DNA of 64,000 nucleotides from an uncultured Pseudomonadales bacterium. Lineage in GTDB: Bacteria; Pseudomonadota; Gammaproteobacteria; Pseudomonadales; Pseudohongiellaceae. Below the pieces are notes generated by a model that ran no database searches, was not told the DNA's origin, and worked only from the letters and a program-made list of their open reading frames with translations. Where the stretch lies: assembly GCA_943842505.1 (NCBI GenBank), contig CALTDI010000019.1, positions 1 to 64,000 on the forward strand. The letters are read 5' to 3'. How positions within the stretch are numbered: the stretch's first letter is position 1; every line of letters begins with the position of its first letter. Made by a program: the position numbers and the translations under genes. Below are positions 38,714 through 48,375 of the stretch, piece by piece.

Positions 38714-40768
38714 TCAGGTAATGCGCATTCCCGGCTGTGCGCCAGTATGGGGTTCCAGCAACCAGATTTCCTTGCCACCGGGGCCCGCCGCTAGAATCAT
38801 GCCTTCGGACAGGCCAAATTTCATCTTGCGGGGTTTAAGGTTAGCTACGACAACGGTCAGCATGCCGAGCATTTTCTCAGGCTCGTAGGCTGACTTGATA
38901 CCGGAAAATACGGTTCTGCTAATTTCTTGCCCTAGTTTGTCTGGGCCCAAATTAAGGACTAATTTGAGCAGCTTGTCGGCGCCCTCGACGTGTTCGGCGC
39001 TAATAATTTCCGCGATGCGCAGATCGACCTTCGCAAAATCATCGAATTCGATCTCGTCTTCGAAGCCGGTAGTATTTTCAGCTGCCGGCGCAGGACTCTC
39101 TGCCTTGGTTTGAGCGAGTTCTTCAAATTCTTTCTGTGTAGCATCTACCATGGCCTGCACCTTGTCTGCTTCAACCCGCGTCATCAGCGGTTTGAATTTA
39201 TTGATCTTGTGTCCGACCAGTAACTGGTCGAGGTCATCCCAGCGTAGGGGTTCTATTGCCAGAAACTGTTCGGCACTTGCGGTCATGGCAGGTAACACAG
39301 GTTTTAGATAGCACATGAGCAGACGAAAGGCATTGATGCCACTGCTGCAGATTGCCTGCAGCTCGGGGGACTGCTTGTCAGTCTTCGCAATTACCCAAGG
39401 TTCTTTGTCGTTAATATACTGATTCGCCTTGTCGGCGAGAGCCATGATGAGGCGAATAGCCTTGCTGTATTCTCGAGACTCATAGAGGTCGCCAATCTCG
39501 TCCTTGAAGGATTGGATCTGCGCGAGTAATTCGGGGTTGTCCGGCTGCTCTGCCAGATAGCCATCGAAGCCTTTGCCAATAAATCCCGCGCAACGGCTGG
39601 CGATATTGACTACTTTGCCGACGAGATCAGAATTCACTCGCTGCGCAAAGTCTTCCAGGTTCAAATCCAGATCGTCAATCCCGTTGGAAAGTTTCGCGGC
39701 GAGGAAATAGCGCAGGTATTCCGGGTTCAGGTGATCGAGGTAGGTGCGCGCGTTGATGAAGGTGCCGCGGGACTTAGACATCTTTGTGCCATCCACGGTT
39801 AGAAATCCGTGCACATGAACGGCAGTTGGGGTGCGATAACCGGCGCTGGTAAGCATCGCGGGCCAGAACAGAGTGTGGAAGTTTATGATGTCTTTGCCAA
39901 TAAAGTGGTACAGCTCGGTATCTCTGTCATTCTGCCAGTAGTCATCGAACTCATAGTCGCTGCGATCACAAAGATTCTGAAAGCTAGCCATGTAGCCAAT
40001 CGGTGCGTCCAGCCACACGTAGAAATACTTTCCTGGCGCACCCGGGATTTCGAAACCGAAATAGGGTGCATCGCGGCTGATATCCCACTCTTGTAATTGG
40101 GTATCCAGCCATTCGCGAAGTTTGTTCGCGACAGCGTCTTGCAGGGTGCCGCTGCGAGTCCAATCGGAGAGCATGTCTCGAAACTCGGGCAGTGCAAAGA
40201 AGAAGTGCTCCGACTCTTTCTCTATCGGTGTTGCGCCAGAGATTGAGGAACGGGGGTCGATCAGTTCGGCGGGGCTATAGGTAGAGCCGCAGGCCTCACA
40301 GTTATCTCCGTATTGATTCTCTGCCTTACACTTGGGGCAGGTTCCGGTGATATATCTATCCGCGAGGAAGAGCTTTTTCTCGGGATCGAACAGCTGCGTA
40401 ATATTCCTTCTATTTATAAGTCCATTCTTATCCAGAACATTGTAGATGTGCTCCGACAGTAATTTGTTCTCGCTCGAGTGAGTCGAATGGAAATTGTCGA
40501 AATGAATGAGGAAGTCAGCAAAGTCTTTCTGATGCTCGCGGCTCACGTTTTCGATCAGCTGTTCCGGCGATATACCTTGCTGCTCGGCGCTCAACATGAT
40601 CGCCGTGCCGTGGGCATCATCGGCACAGACGTAGACGCAGTCGTTGCCTCTTAGATTCTGTAGGCGAACCCAAATATCGGTCTGAATAGCTTCCATGAGG
40701 TGACCAAGATGGATGCCTCCATTTGCATAGGGCAAAGCACTCGTAACCAATATTTTTCGTTGACTCAC
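38714..40768 (-). CDS. metG: Methionyl-tRNA synthetase
   Basis: The 684-residue product has the class I HIGH motif ([11 protein letters not shown]), the zinc-binding knuckle cysteines ([17 protein letters not shown]) and KMSKS ([11 protein letters not shown]). The C-terminal dimerisation/tRNA-binding domain begins near residue 580 ([20 protein letters not shown]). The start codon is GTG. The length matches the E. coli enzyme (677). It is the last gene of a group with rubredoxin on the same strand. Confidence 0.97.
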   Translation of the reverse strand: MSQRKILVTSALPYANGGIHLGHLMEAIQTDIWVRLQNLRGNDCVYVCADDAHGTAIMLSAEQQGISPEQLIENVSREHQKDFADFLIHFDNFHSTHSSENKLLSEHIYNVLDKNGLINRRNITQLFDPEKKLFLADRYITGTCPKCKAENQYGDNCEACGSTYSPAELIDPRSSISGATPIEKESEHFFFALPEFRDMLSDWTRSGTLQDAVANKLREWLDTQLQEWDISRDAPYFGFEIPGAPGKYFYVWLDAPIGYMASFQNLCDRSDYEFDDYWQNDRDTELYHFIGKDIINFHTLFWPAMLTSAGYRTPTAVHVHGFLTVDGTKMSKSRGTFINARTYLDHLNPEYLRYFLAAKLSNGIDDLDLNLEDFAQRVNSDLVGKVVNIASRCAGFIGKGFDGYLAEQPDNPELLAQIQSFKDEIGDLYESREYSKAIRLIMALADKANQYINDKEPWVIAKTDKQSPELQAICSSGINAFRLLMCYLKPVLPAMTASAEQFLAIEPLRWDDLDQLLVGHKINKFKPLMTRVEADKVQAMVDATQKEFEELAQTKAESPAPAAENTTGFEDEIEFDDFAKVDLRIAEIISAEHVEGADKLLKLVLNLGPDKLGQEISRTVFSGIKSAYEPEKMLGMLTVVVANLKPRKMKFGLSEGMILAAGPGGKEIWLLEPHTGAQPGMRIT

Positions 40769-40879
40769 GTTAACTACCTGCTGGTTTCTATCGTTCTCGA
40801 TTTATATTCATTGATAGGGTAGTGGCGATTCTGACGCCAGTTCCTACCTTACTCTATCTGCTAGTTCTTCGCGTTCCTA

Positions 40880-41044
40880 TTAGATTTCGATCATTTCGAA
40901 GTCTTCTTTACCCACGCCGCACTCGGGGCACATCCAGTCGTCGGGTATATCATCCCAACTGGTTCCTGCGGGAATGCCTTCTTCAGGTAAGCCTAGTGCC
41001 TCCTCGTAGATGAAGCTACATACCAAACACTGCCATTTTCTCAC
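40880..41044 (-). CDS. Rubredoxin
   Basis: Rubredoxins carry one iron on four cysteines and shuttle electrons. The 54-residue product has both CxxC motifs: QCLVC at residues 5-9 and CPECG near residues 40-44. EEALGLPEEGIPAGTSWDDI and DDWMCPECG are typical in between. The start is GTG, with a strong AGGAGG ribosome binding site 7 bp upstream. This gene is below the usual size cut-off and easy to miss. Which partner it serves (for example an alkane hydroxylase or a diiron enzyme) is not shown. Confidence 0.9.
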   Translation of the reverse strand: MRKWQCLVCSFIYEEALGLPEEGIPAGTSWDDIPDDWMCPECGVGKEDFEMIEI

Positions 41045-41099
41045 TGATGTTCCTCCTGGGTAGTGGACCTAGTTTTTTTGCTCTCAGGCCGAGAATTAT

Positions 41100-41323
41100 T
41101 CATTCTACTGCCAGCTGCTGGATAGGCTGCAGGTACTCTTCACGTAGCCGACCCTGCGGCCAGAGATCGATTGACGAGAGTCATGTCGATAGGCGCCGCA
41201 TAATACTGCAACCGTTTAGTTTTTTCAGCCTGTTTTTGTGCATGAGGAGAAGGTTGTTCCCAGTAGTAGCAGTGAGGTAATCACTAAATAAGAGATGATT
41301 CTAGGGTGAATAGGCTCTATCAT
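41100..41323 (-). pseudogene. Probable small lipoprotein gene, frameshifted
   Basis: The first frame from the ATG at 41323 encodes a lipoprotein signal: MIEPIHPRIISYLVITSLLL, then LGTTFSSC with the lipobox cysteine, then a stop after CTKTG. In the next frame EKTKRLQYYAAPIDMTLV follows. From about 41145 another frame gives REEYLQPIQQLAVE, which ends at 41100. Two single-base gains join these into a 73-residue lipoprotein. I do not recognise the family. It reads in the same direction as rubredoxin, 55 bp upstream. The remaining spacer up to dcd (41324-41409) shows nothing else. Confidence 0.4.
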
Positions 41324-41409
41324 TCGCGTTCTCTTAATCTTGTGGGTGCGAACGCAGTCATCAGTGAGAATGCGAAGTCACGCGTAAAAAATAATTCTGG
41401 ATATATATA

Positions 41410-41979
41410 ATGAGCATCAAGTCCGACCGCTGGATCAGGGAAATGTCGACCGAGCAGGGAATGATTGAGCCTTTCGTTGCCGATCAGGTTCGTTACGTAG
41501 ATGGAGAAAAAGTAATTTCATTCGGCACATCCAGCTATGGTTATGACGTGCGCTGTGCAAGTGAGTTCAAAATATTTACCAATGTGCACACTACCAGTGT
41601 GGTAGATCCAAAGAACTTCGATGAGAGCAGCTTCGTGTCCATCGATGAGCCATATTGCGTTATTCCGCCCAACTCCTTCGCGCTAGCGCGTACTATCGAA
41701 TATTTTCGAATCCCCAAAGATGTATTGACAGTCTGCCTCGGGAAGTCAACCTACGCGCGCTGCGGTATCATTGTTAACGTGACTCCCCTGGAGCCAGAGT
41801 GGGAAGGGCATGTCACGCTCGAATTTTCCAATACAACGCCATTGCCGGCCAAGATTTACGCGAATGAAGGCGTAGCGCAGATGCTGTTCTATCAATCGGA
41901 TGAGCAATGTGAAATGACGTACAAACAGCGCGGTGGAAAGTATATGGGCCAGACTGGGGTGACCCCGCCAAAGGCCTAG
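41410..41979 (+). CDS. dcd: dCTP deaminase
   Basis: dCTP deaminase makes dUTP, the main source of dTMP in enterics. The 189-residue product has [15 protein letters not shown] near residue 38, [18 protein letters not shown] near residue 87, the catalytic glutamate region [24 protein letters not shown] and the C-terminal [17 protein letters not shown]. The length is close to E. coli Dcd (193). Confidence 0.96.
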   Translation: MSIKSDRWIREMSTEQGMIEPFVADQVRYVDGEKVISFGTSSYGYDVRCASEFKIFTNVHTTSVVDPKNFDESSFVSIDEPYCVIPPNSFALARTIEYFRIPKDVLTVCLGKSTYARCGIIVNVTPLEPEWEGHVTLEFSNTTPLPAKIYANEGVAQMLFYQSDEQCEMTYKQRGGKYMGQTGVTPPKA

Positions 41980-42477
41980 CTAGTACTAACTGCGGCGCCT
42001 CTAGAAGTCGGCGCAGACTCTGTCCGTACCGATCCTGCGCAAGGCTGTCTGCGCCAAATTTTCCTCCTCAACGCGATGGATTTCTGGCGTATTTCTACTG
42101 TCGCGACGCAATAAGTCAATTTTTTGACGCTTCTAGTCTTGGCAGCACAATCGCTACGCTTCGCTGTTTAGCCCTGTAAGCCTCGCAATACCTGCACTAG
42201 CAAAAAAAAATAACGAAATTCAACACCTTGGAACAAATATTGCTCTGAATAGCTGCAGCGGTCCGTCTTTAATCAGTATGGGCAGCCGTGCTTATGCACC
42301 GTGGGGGCTTTGGGAAATTTTTGCGTAGGTGATTTTGGGGGGCAGGGAGGAATTCTGACCGAGGGCATTGTGAAATTTGTTGCACCCTATTTATCTAATT
42401 GAGTAGATCGTCAGAATTGATATTTAGTTTAGAAAGTAAAATTAAATGGAATTGCAGAAGTAAAACAAAAAAATGGG
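41980..42477. other. Spacer between dcd and fliA
   Basis: This 498-bp stretch carries the candidate dcd terminator at 42010-42060, an A-run near 42200 and a G-rich stretch near 42340. It has no gene I can support. It probably contains the fliA promoter. Confidence 0.4.
42010..42060 (+). terminator. Candidate terminator after dcd
   Basis: The arms GGCGCAGAC (42010-42018) and GTCTGCGCC (42047-42055) are perfect 9-bp complements, followed by AAATTTT. The loop of 28 nt is long, so this may be a weak terminator or a small structured RNA end. It lies 30 bp after the dcd stop. Confidence 0.45.
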
Positions 42478-43236
42478 ATGGTAGTCATGACTTCGGCAAC
42501 TGAAGCTAAAGTTTACGAACAGGTTTTACCTAATGGTGAAGCAACAGATGAGAATCTAACGGCAGTAGTAGAGCGTTATGCGCCGCTGGTAAAGCGCATC
42601 GCGCATCATCTATTGCTAAGAATGCCAGCTAGCGTTCAGATCGATGATCTGATTCAGTCGGGAATGATTGGTCTTCTCGAGGCGGCGAAGAAATACGATG
42701 TCTCTAAGGGAGCCAGCTTCGAAACCTATGCCGGCATTAGAATTCGTGGCTCAATGTTGGATGAGGTGAGAAAGGGAGACTGGGCCCCCAGGTCTGTGCA
42801 TCGCAAATCGCGTAAAGTCGCCGAGGCAATAAAGGCAATCGAGGCCAGAACGGGCAAAGATGCGAAGGATCAAGATATCGCGACGGAGCTTGAAATCGAT
42901 CTGAATGCCTATTACGCGATCTTACAGGATGCCAGTGGTAGTCGATTGTTCAGTTTCGATGACATCATGGAGGGCGATGATTCCGCCATCGAGTTAGCAG
43001 CCGGAGAACTTCCGGGCCCTTGCGACGGCTTACAACGGTCCACCTTCAAGGCGCACCTGTCCAGAGCTATAGATGGTCTGCCTGACAGGGAAAAACTGGT
43101 GCTAGCTCTGTATTATGACGAAGAGCTCAACCTGAAAGAGATTGGCGAAGTCATCGGCGTTAGTGAGTCTCGAGTAAGTCAGATTCACAGTCAGGCGGCT
43201 ATGCGTCTAAGGTCACGACTCTCTGATTGGCGCTAG
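42478..43236 (+). CDS. fliA: RNA polymerase sigma factor for flagellar operon, sigma-28
   Basis: FliA directs transcription of late flagellar and chemotaxis genes. The 252-residue product has region 2 (RYAPLVKRIAHHLLLRMP, QIDDLIQSGMIGLLEAAKKYD and FETYAGIRIRGSMLDEVRKGDWAPRS), region 3 and region 4 (LPDREKLVLALYYDEELNLKE, IGVSESRVSQIHSQA). A second start three codons on (ATG at 42487) is also possible. No other flagellar or chemotaxis gene is in this window. The next gene is ccmA, 118 bp later. Confidence 0.94.
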   Translation: MVVMTSATEAKVYEQVLPNGEATDENLTAVVERYAPLVKRIAHHLLLRMPASVQIDDLIQSGMIGLLEAAKKYDVSKGASFETYAGIRIRGSMLDEVRKGDWAPRSVHRKSRKVAEAIKAIEARTGKDAKDQDIATELEIDLNAYYAILQDASGSRLFSFDDIMEGDDSAIELAAGELPGPCDGLQRSTFKAHLSRAIDGLPDREKLVLALYYDEELNLKEIGEVIGVSESRVSQIHSQAAMRLRSRLSDWR

Positions 43237-43354
43237 ACCTTAGGCCTTGCAAATCGGCATTCCTCATTCTGCGTGACTACTGCTGTATTAGGGCAGAAAT
43301 AGCCCATCTTCTCCGTTATAATCCTCGACCCACATAGCGGGAACACTCGAGTTC

Positions 43355-44011
43355 ATGTCATCTGTAGCTTCGAACAACTCTTTAGACGCCAATAGCGAAG
43401 GAATTATGCTTTCTGCGCGCCAGCTTTTTTGCGAGCGTGATGATCGTGTTTTGTTCCAGAATCTGGATTTCGACCTGGCCGAGGGTCAGGTACTCCAAGT
43501 TCAGGGCAGCAATGGCAGCGGTAAAACTACGCTGCTGCGTATACTCTGCGGGCTGAACGATAGCTATGCCGGCTCGATTAGGTGGTACGGTCAGGAAATC
43601 GAAGAGCAGGCGGCTGCATTTTTCGCCTCATTGCTCTACATAGGCCATAGGGTGGGTGTCAGCAAGGTGCTTAGTCCCATTGAGAATCTTCGCTGGAGTT
43701 GTAGCCTCAAGCAGGCGGTGAATGAAGATCAGATCATGAGCGCTCTCAAGGAAGTGGGTCTGCGTGGTTTCGAAGAATCGCCCTGTTACACCTTATCCGC
43801 GGGGCAGCAACAAAGAGTATCGCTTGCGCGCTTGCTTATCAGCCCGGCGAAATTATGGGTATTAGATGAGCCGTTCACCACTCTCGATACGAAAGGGGTA
43901 GCTCAGCTGGAGAGTATTTTGCAGGATCAGGCGAAGGCGGGCGGTTCGGTCATGGTTACTACACACCATCAACTGACTATCCCTCAGTTAAGCCTCTTGA
44001 GCCTGGGTTGA
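43355..44011 (+). CDS. ccmA: Heme exporter ATP-binding protein CcmA
   Basis: CcmA is the ATPase of the CcmAB(C)DE system that releases heme-loaded CcmE. The 218-residue product has Walker A GSNGSGKTT near residue 53, the ABC signature LSAGQQQRVSLARL near residue 148 and Walker B LWVLDEPF. The length is normal for CcmA. It is the first gene of the cytochrome c maturation cluster. A shorter start at the ATG at 43406 is possible. Confidence 0.93.
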   Translation: MSSVASNNSLDANSEGIMLSARQLFCERDDRVLFQNLDFDLAEGQVLQVQGSNGSGKTTLLRILCGLNDSYAGSIRWYGQEIEEQAAAFFASLLYIGHRVGVSKVLSPIENLRWSCSLKQAVNEDQIMSALKEVGLRGFEESPCYTLSAGQQQRVSLARLLISPAKLWVLDEPFTTLDTKGVAQLESILQDQAKAGGSVMVTTHHQLTIPQLSLLSLG

Positions 44012-44012
44012 G

Positions 44013-44711
44013 GTGGAAGCTATGAGCGAAAAGCAGACAACGACTTCGGCCGCATTTCTTGCCACCCTAAAGCGTGACCTGCTGATTGCCTTTAAGAAGA
44101 AAAACGACGTAGTCAATCCCTTCATGTTCTTTATCATCGTCGTCTCCCTGTTCCCTATAGGCATTAGTCCGGAAAGCGACAGGCTAACTGAGATTGCGGC
44201 AGGCGTGATCTGGATATCGGTACTACTGGCATCTATGCTCTCGATGGATAATCTGTACCGGGCAGACTTTGAGGATGGCTCTCTGGAGCAGCTGTTGCTC
44301 AGTCCGCATCCGCTATTCTTTCTTGTGTTGGCGAAGAATATTAGTCACTGGCTTGTCAGCGGGCTACCAGTGGTGTTGGTCTCTCCGCTGCTGGCCTATA
44401 TGTTGGCGCTTCCGGAAGAGGCTTACCTGACTCTGGTGCTGAGCCTGCTATTGGGCACGCCTATAATGAGCCTTGTTGGCTCAATTGCCGTCGCCTTAAC
44501 TGTGGGGCTTGGCAGTAGGGGGCTAATACTCGCGGTTATCACCCTGCCGATGAGCGTTCCCGTTTTGATCTTTGGCACCCTGGCAGTTCAGTCGACTTTG
44601 AACAGTCAGTCGCCGCTGGGCTACCTGAGTCTCATGCTGGTCATGCTCTCTGTTTCGGTGAGTCTGGCCCCATTGGCCTCGGCTGCAGCTCTAAAGATCA
44701 GTGTGAATTAG
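44013..44711 (+). CDS. ccmB: Heme exporter protein CcmB
   Basis: CcmB is the membrane partner of CcmA. The 232-residue product has six hydrophobic helices and family blocks FFIIVVSLFPIGISPE, DNLYRADFEDGSLEQLLLSP and GLPVVLVSPLLAYMLALP. It starts 1 bp after ccmA ends, so the two are coupled. Confidence 0.93.
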   Translation: MEAMSEKQTTTSAAFLATLKRDLLIAFKKKNDVVNPFMFFIIVVSLFPIGISPESDRLTEIAAGVIWISVLLASMLSMDNLYRADFEDGSLEQLLLSPHPLFFLVLAKNISHWLVSGLPVVLVSPLLAYMLALPEEAYLTLVLSLLLGTPIMSLVGSIAVALTVGLGSRGLILAVITLPMSVPVLIFGTLAVQSTLNSQSPLGYLSLMLVMLSVSVSLAPLASAAALKISVN

Positions 44712-44846
44712 CTCGAACCGACGAAGATTGGTCCAATAACGGTATTACCGCGTAATTACAATGAGTTACAATACGTAACACGGTGGGTTTGGAGCGGCGT
44801 GATATATTTGCTCTGCTGTTTGATCTGCCAAGAGATAAGAGGATAG

Positions 44847-45599
44847 TTGTTCGTCATGTGGTTATGGTTTTCCAAACTCGGTTCCCCCAAATGGTTCTAT
44901 GAACTAAGCGGGAAATGGCTGCCCTGGCTGATAGCTGCCATGGTAGTTTTCATGACAGTCGGCCTGGTGTGGGGTTTGCTGTTTCTGCCGCCCGACTATC
45001 AACAGGGTTTCACCTCAAGAATTTTGATCGTACACGTTGCTGTGGCGGGCACGTCTCTGGCGTTTTTCCCGCTGTTGTTGGTCTCTGGCACCATTACACT
45101 GGTCTGGCGCATGAAGCTGGCGGATATGGTAGCGAAGAATGCAGCCATACTGGGTGCCTGGTTTTCATTCATTACCCTGGCAACCGGATCTCTGTGGGGT
45201 AGCGTAATGTGGGGAACCTGGTGGGAATGGACCGACAGCAGGTTGGTATCTATGCTGTTTCAGTTGTTTCTTCTGCTGGGAGTTATTTCTCTTCGCTCGG
45301 CGCTAGAGGATTCGGAGACAGCGGCGAAAGCTTGTGCGCTACTATCTATAGTGGGTTGTATTAATGTAGTGATAATCAAATATTCCGTAGAGTGGTGGAA
45401 CACGCTGCATCAGGTTTCCAGTCCGGTTTCTATGGATACCCAGAGTCCGAATGGTCCAGAGTTCTGGATAGCAACATTGATAATGATTGTTGCGGTCTAT
45501 CTGTTTCTGTCTGTCAGTCTGATTCTTTCGACACGCAATGAAATTCTCGAAAGAGAGCGCAGGTCACAGTGGGTTCAAGATCTTGTGTCGAAGAGTTAG
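44847..45599 (+). CDS. ccmC: Heme-handling protein CcmC, with altered WWD motif
   Basis: CcmC loads heme onto CcmE. The 250-residue product has six helices, the first heme-ligand histidine in LIVHVAVAG and the second in WWNTLHQVSS. The tryptophan-rich WWD segment reads GTWWEWTDSRLVS instead of the usual GTWWVWDARLTS. This puts one extra residue before the aspartate. The proline after the first histidine (IHVP in most CcmC) is alanine. The protein is otherwise complete. The 135-bp gap to ccmB is larger than the other gaps in this cluster. Confidence 0.9.
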   Translation: MFVMWLWFSKLGSPKWFYELSGKWLPWLIAAMVVFMTVGLVWGLLFLPPDYQQGFTSRILIVHVAVAGTSLAFFPLLLVSGTITLVWRMKLADMVAKNAAILGAWFSFITLATGSLWGSVMWGTWWEWTDSRLVSMLFQLFLLLGVISLRSALEDSETAAKACALLSIVGCINVVIIKYSVEWWNTLHQVSSPVSMDTQSPNGPEFWIATLIMIVAVYLFLSVSLILSTRNEILERERRSQWVQDLVSKS

Positions 45600-45633
45600 C
45601 CCTTAGGTCTGCTTAGGTTTATTAGGATAGTAA

Positions 45634-45846
45634 ATGTTAGATGCAATACAATTTTCAAGCTTTGCCGAATTTATCGACATGGGTGGTTATGGGTTTAATG
45701 TGTGGTCGGTGTATGGGCTCTTCGCAATATTTGTTACTGTTAACCTGATACTGCCACTGCGCAAAAAACAGAGGATACTTCGTCAGTTGAAGCGTCGCAT
45801 GACACTGGATGAAGAAATTAAGAGTGAAGATAGTCAGAGTAGTTAG
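45634..45846 (+). CDS. ccmD: Heme exporter protein CcmD
   Basis: CcmD is a small single-helix protein that helps CcmE leave the CcmC complex. The 70-residue product starts with FAEFIDMGGYGFNVWSVYG, the family signature near the membrane helix, and has a basic cytoplasmic tail (LRKKQRILRQLKRRM). It sits between ccmC and ccmE in the normal order. Confidence 0.88.
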   Translation: MLDAIQFSSFAEFIDMGGYGFNVWSVYGLFAIFVTVNLILPLRKKQRILRQLKRRMTLDEEIKSEDSQSS

Positions 45847-45884
45847 TCGACCTTACTAGAGTAGTTATCGTTTTGGAGTAGTAG

Positions 45885-46346
45885 ATGAAACCTCATAGAC
45901 GCAAGAAGCTCGGGATCATTATTTTTATAGCCGCCGGTCTAAGCGTTGCCGTGGGCTTTACCGCCTTCGCACTTAAACAAAATATCAATATGTTCTATAC
46001 GCCAACCCAGGTTGCCGAGGGTGAGGTAGGCTCGGGGCAGCATTTTAGAATAGGTGGCATGGTAAAGACTGGAACGGTACTCGGCGCGACCGATAGCCTG
46101 AAAGTTAATTTCGTAACCACTGATTTCGTAAGCGACGTGCCCATTCAATACGAGGGCATACTGCCCGATCTGTTCCGCGAGGGGCAGGGCATCGTAGCCG
46201 AAGGCGAGATGGATGCTAACGGTGTGTTTCAGGCCTCAAGGGTGCTGGCCAAGCACGATGAAAACTTCATGTCGCCGGAAGTGAAGGCTGCTCTCGATGC
46301 ATCCGGCGCCTCTGCCGAAAACCATTCTCCCGTGGCAACTAACTAA
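45885..46346 (+). CDS. ccmE: Periplasmic heme chaperone CcmE
   Basis: CcmE binds heme covalently through a histidine and passes it to CcmF/H. The 153-residue product has an N-terminal anchor (KLGIIIFIAAGLSVAVGFTA), an OB-fold beginning FYTPTQVAEG and the heme-binding histidine in LAKHDENFMSPE near residue 125. The length is normal. Confidence 0.94.
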   Translation: MKPHRRKKLGIIIFIAAGLSVAVGFTAFALKQNINMFYTPTQVAEGEVGSGQHFRIGGMVKTGTVLGATDSLKVNFVTTDFVSDVPIQYEGILPDLFREGQGIVAEGEMDANGVFQASRVLAKHDENFMSPEVKAALDASGASAENHSPVATN

Positions 46347-46359
46347 GGCATGTAATTAG

Positions 46360-48366
46360 ATGATTCCTGAGATTGGTCAATTTTCTCTAATACTGGCGCT
46401 ATGTCTTAGCGTCATTCTCGCTTCACTCCCAATTATTGGTGCCTATCAGAATAATTTTCTGTGGATGAGCATGGCGCGGCCGCTTTCCGCTGGCGTGTTC
46501 GTGTTCCTGGCTGTCTGTATCGCCATTCTGGCTTATGCCTTCGTCACCGATGATTTTTCAGTGAAGTTTGTTGCCGAGCATTCGAATTCCTTGCTACCTG
46601 ATCGCTATAAGCTGACTGCAGTCTGGGGCGGGCATGAGGGCTCATTTCTGCTTTGGACATTCATGCTTTCAGGGTGGATGCTAAGCGTCGCTATTTTTAC
46701 CAAGAGCATGCCGCTGGAATTTGTGGCGCGAGTTCTAGGCGTGCTGGGCGTTCTAATCACCGGTTATATTTTGTTCATGCTGGCGACTTCGAACCCCTTT
46801 GCTCGAATCGTTCCGTTGCCTCCGGTTGATGGCGCAGATTTAAATTCCGCCCTGCAAGATTTCGGTTTCATTATTCATCCCCCGACGCTCTATATGGGTT
46901 ACGTGGGCTTTTCGGTGGTATTCGCCTTCGCGATGGCGGCGCTGCTAAGCGGCAAGATGGATGCAGCATGGGCGCGTTGGTGCCGACCCTGGGCAAACGT
47001 ATCTTGGGCAATACTAACACTGGGTATCGCGCTGGGCAGTTGGTGGGCCTATTATGAATTGGGTTGGGGAGGCTGGTGGGCTTGGGACCCTGTTGAAAAT
47101 CCACCGCTAATTACCTGGTTGTTCGGGACCGCGCTGATTCATTCACTCGCGGCCACTGAAAAACGCGGCGTGTTTAAATCCTGGACGGTATTGTTAGCTA
47201 TATTGGCATTCGCCGGCAGTTTGCTCGGTACCTTTATTACACGGTCTGGCTTGCTGACCTCGGTGCATGCATTCGCCAGTGACCCGACTAGGGGGTTCTT
47301 CATCCTCGCAATTCTTGGCATTACCGTTGGCGGTGCTCTTCTGCTCTTCGCCTTTCGCGCGCCATTGATGAAGAGTGAGTTCGGCTTCGATCTTGTCTCG
47401 CGGGAAATACTGCTGTTATCCAATAATATTATATTAGTGGTAGCGGCAGCCTCTGTATTTCTGGGCACGATGTTTCCAATGGTTTACCAGGGGCTGACAG
47501 ACGACCTGATTTCGATAGGGCCTCCCTACTTCAACGCAATCTTCATACCGTTGATGGCCTTGCTCACAGTAATACTGGCGATCGGTCCCTATTGCCGCTG
47601 GAAGCGCACATCGGTCGCTTTTTTAGTAGCGCAGATGGGCAAGGTGGCCTTGGCCTCTCTCGCGCTGGGAGTAGTGGTTCCGCTGATCGTCACCCTGGAA
47701 TTTTCCCTGGTAGCGACAATCGCGGTAGCGCTAGCCTCGTGGATAGTCTTAGCGATGCTGCAGGATATTCGAAACAAGACCACTAACAAGGCGAGCCGAT
47801 TAAAGGGGCTTAGGTCTCTATCGTTTAGCTACTACGGTATGCAGACCGCGCACCTTGGCATGGCGGTGATGCTGATCGGCGTGGCATTGACCAGTGCCTT
47901 TAGCTCCGAGCGAAGTGTGTTGCTTGCGCCTGGGCAGGATGTAGGGCTAGGCAATTACGTTTTTCGATTCGAGGGCGCAGCTGCCATCAATGGGCCAAAC
48001 TACGTGGGTGAAGAGGCAAGCTTCACAGTAATAAAGGGAGCCGAGAAAATAACTACCCTGCATCCCCAGAGAAGAGTCTATCTAGCGACGGGAACCCCAT
48101 CGACAGAAATGGCGATTGACGCTGGGCTGTTTCGAGACCTGTTTATTACTCTGGGTGAACAGAAAGAAGGTGACTCATGGTCGATGACTATCTACGTCAA
48201 GCCCTTCGTTCGCTGGATTTGGCTAGGTGCGACCTTTATGACCCTTGGCGGCATTCTCGCGGCGGCAGATAAGCGTTATCGGCGCCTACGCAGACGGCAT
48301 ACAGAGCCTAATCGGGAGCAGAGTAGGTCGAAGCCACTGGGAGGCGAGCTGCAAGCAAGCTCCTGA
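46360..48366 (+). CDS. ccmF: Heme lyase subunit CcmF
   Basis: CcmF joins heme to apocytochrome c together with CcmH. The 668-residue product has about 15 membrane helices, VWGGHEGSFLLWT near residue 90, GFIIHPPTLYMGYVGF with a heme histidine and the WWD segment GGWWAWDPVENPPLITWL near residue 240. The usual sequence is GWWFWDPVENASFMPWL, so this part is changed but keeps WWxWDPVEN. Residues after 460 form the periplasmic domain. The length is normal. Confidence 0.94.
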   Translation: MIPEIGQFSLILALCLSVILASLPIIGAYQNNFLWMSMARPLSAGVFVFLAVCIAILAYAFVTDDFSVKFVAEHSNSLLPDRYKLTAVWGGHEGSFLLWTFMLSGWMLSVAIFTKSMPLEFVARVLGVLGVLITGYILFMLATSNPFARIVPLPPVDGADLNSALQDFGFIIHPPTLYMGYVGFSVVFAFAMAALLSGKMDAAWARWCRPWANVSWAILTLGIALGSWWAYYELGWGGWWAWDPVENPPLITWLFGTALIHSLAATEKRGVFKSWTVLLAILAFAGSLLGTFITRSGLLTSVHAFASDPTRGFFILAILGITVGGALLLFAFRAPLMKSEFGFDLVSREILLLSNNIILVVAAASVFLGTMFPMVYQGLTDDLISIGPPYFNAIFIPLMALLTVILAIGPYCRWKRTSVAFLVAQMGKVALASLALGVVVPLIVTLEFSLVATIAVALASWIVLAMLQDIRNKTTNKASRLKGLRSLSFSYYGMQTAHLGMAVMLIGVALTSAFSSERSVLLAPGQDVGLGNYVFRFEGAAAINGPNYVGEEASFTVIKGAEKITTLHPQRRVYLATGTPSTEMAIDAGLFRDLFITLGEQKEGDSWSMTIYVKPFVRWIWLGATFMTLGGILAAADKRYRRLRRRHTEPNREQSRSKPLGGELQASS

Positions 48367-48375
48367 TAAAATACG

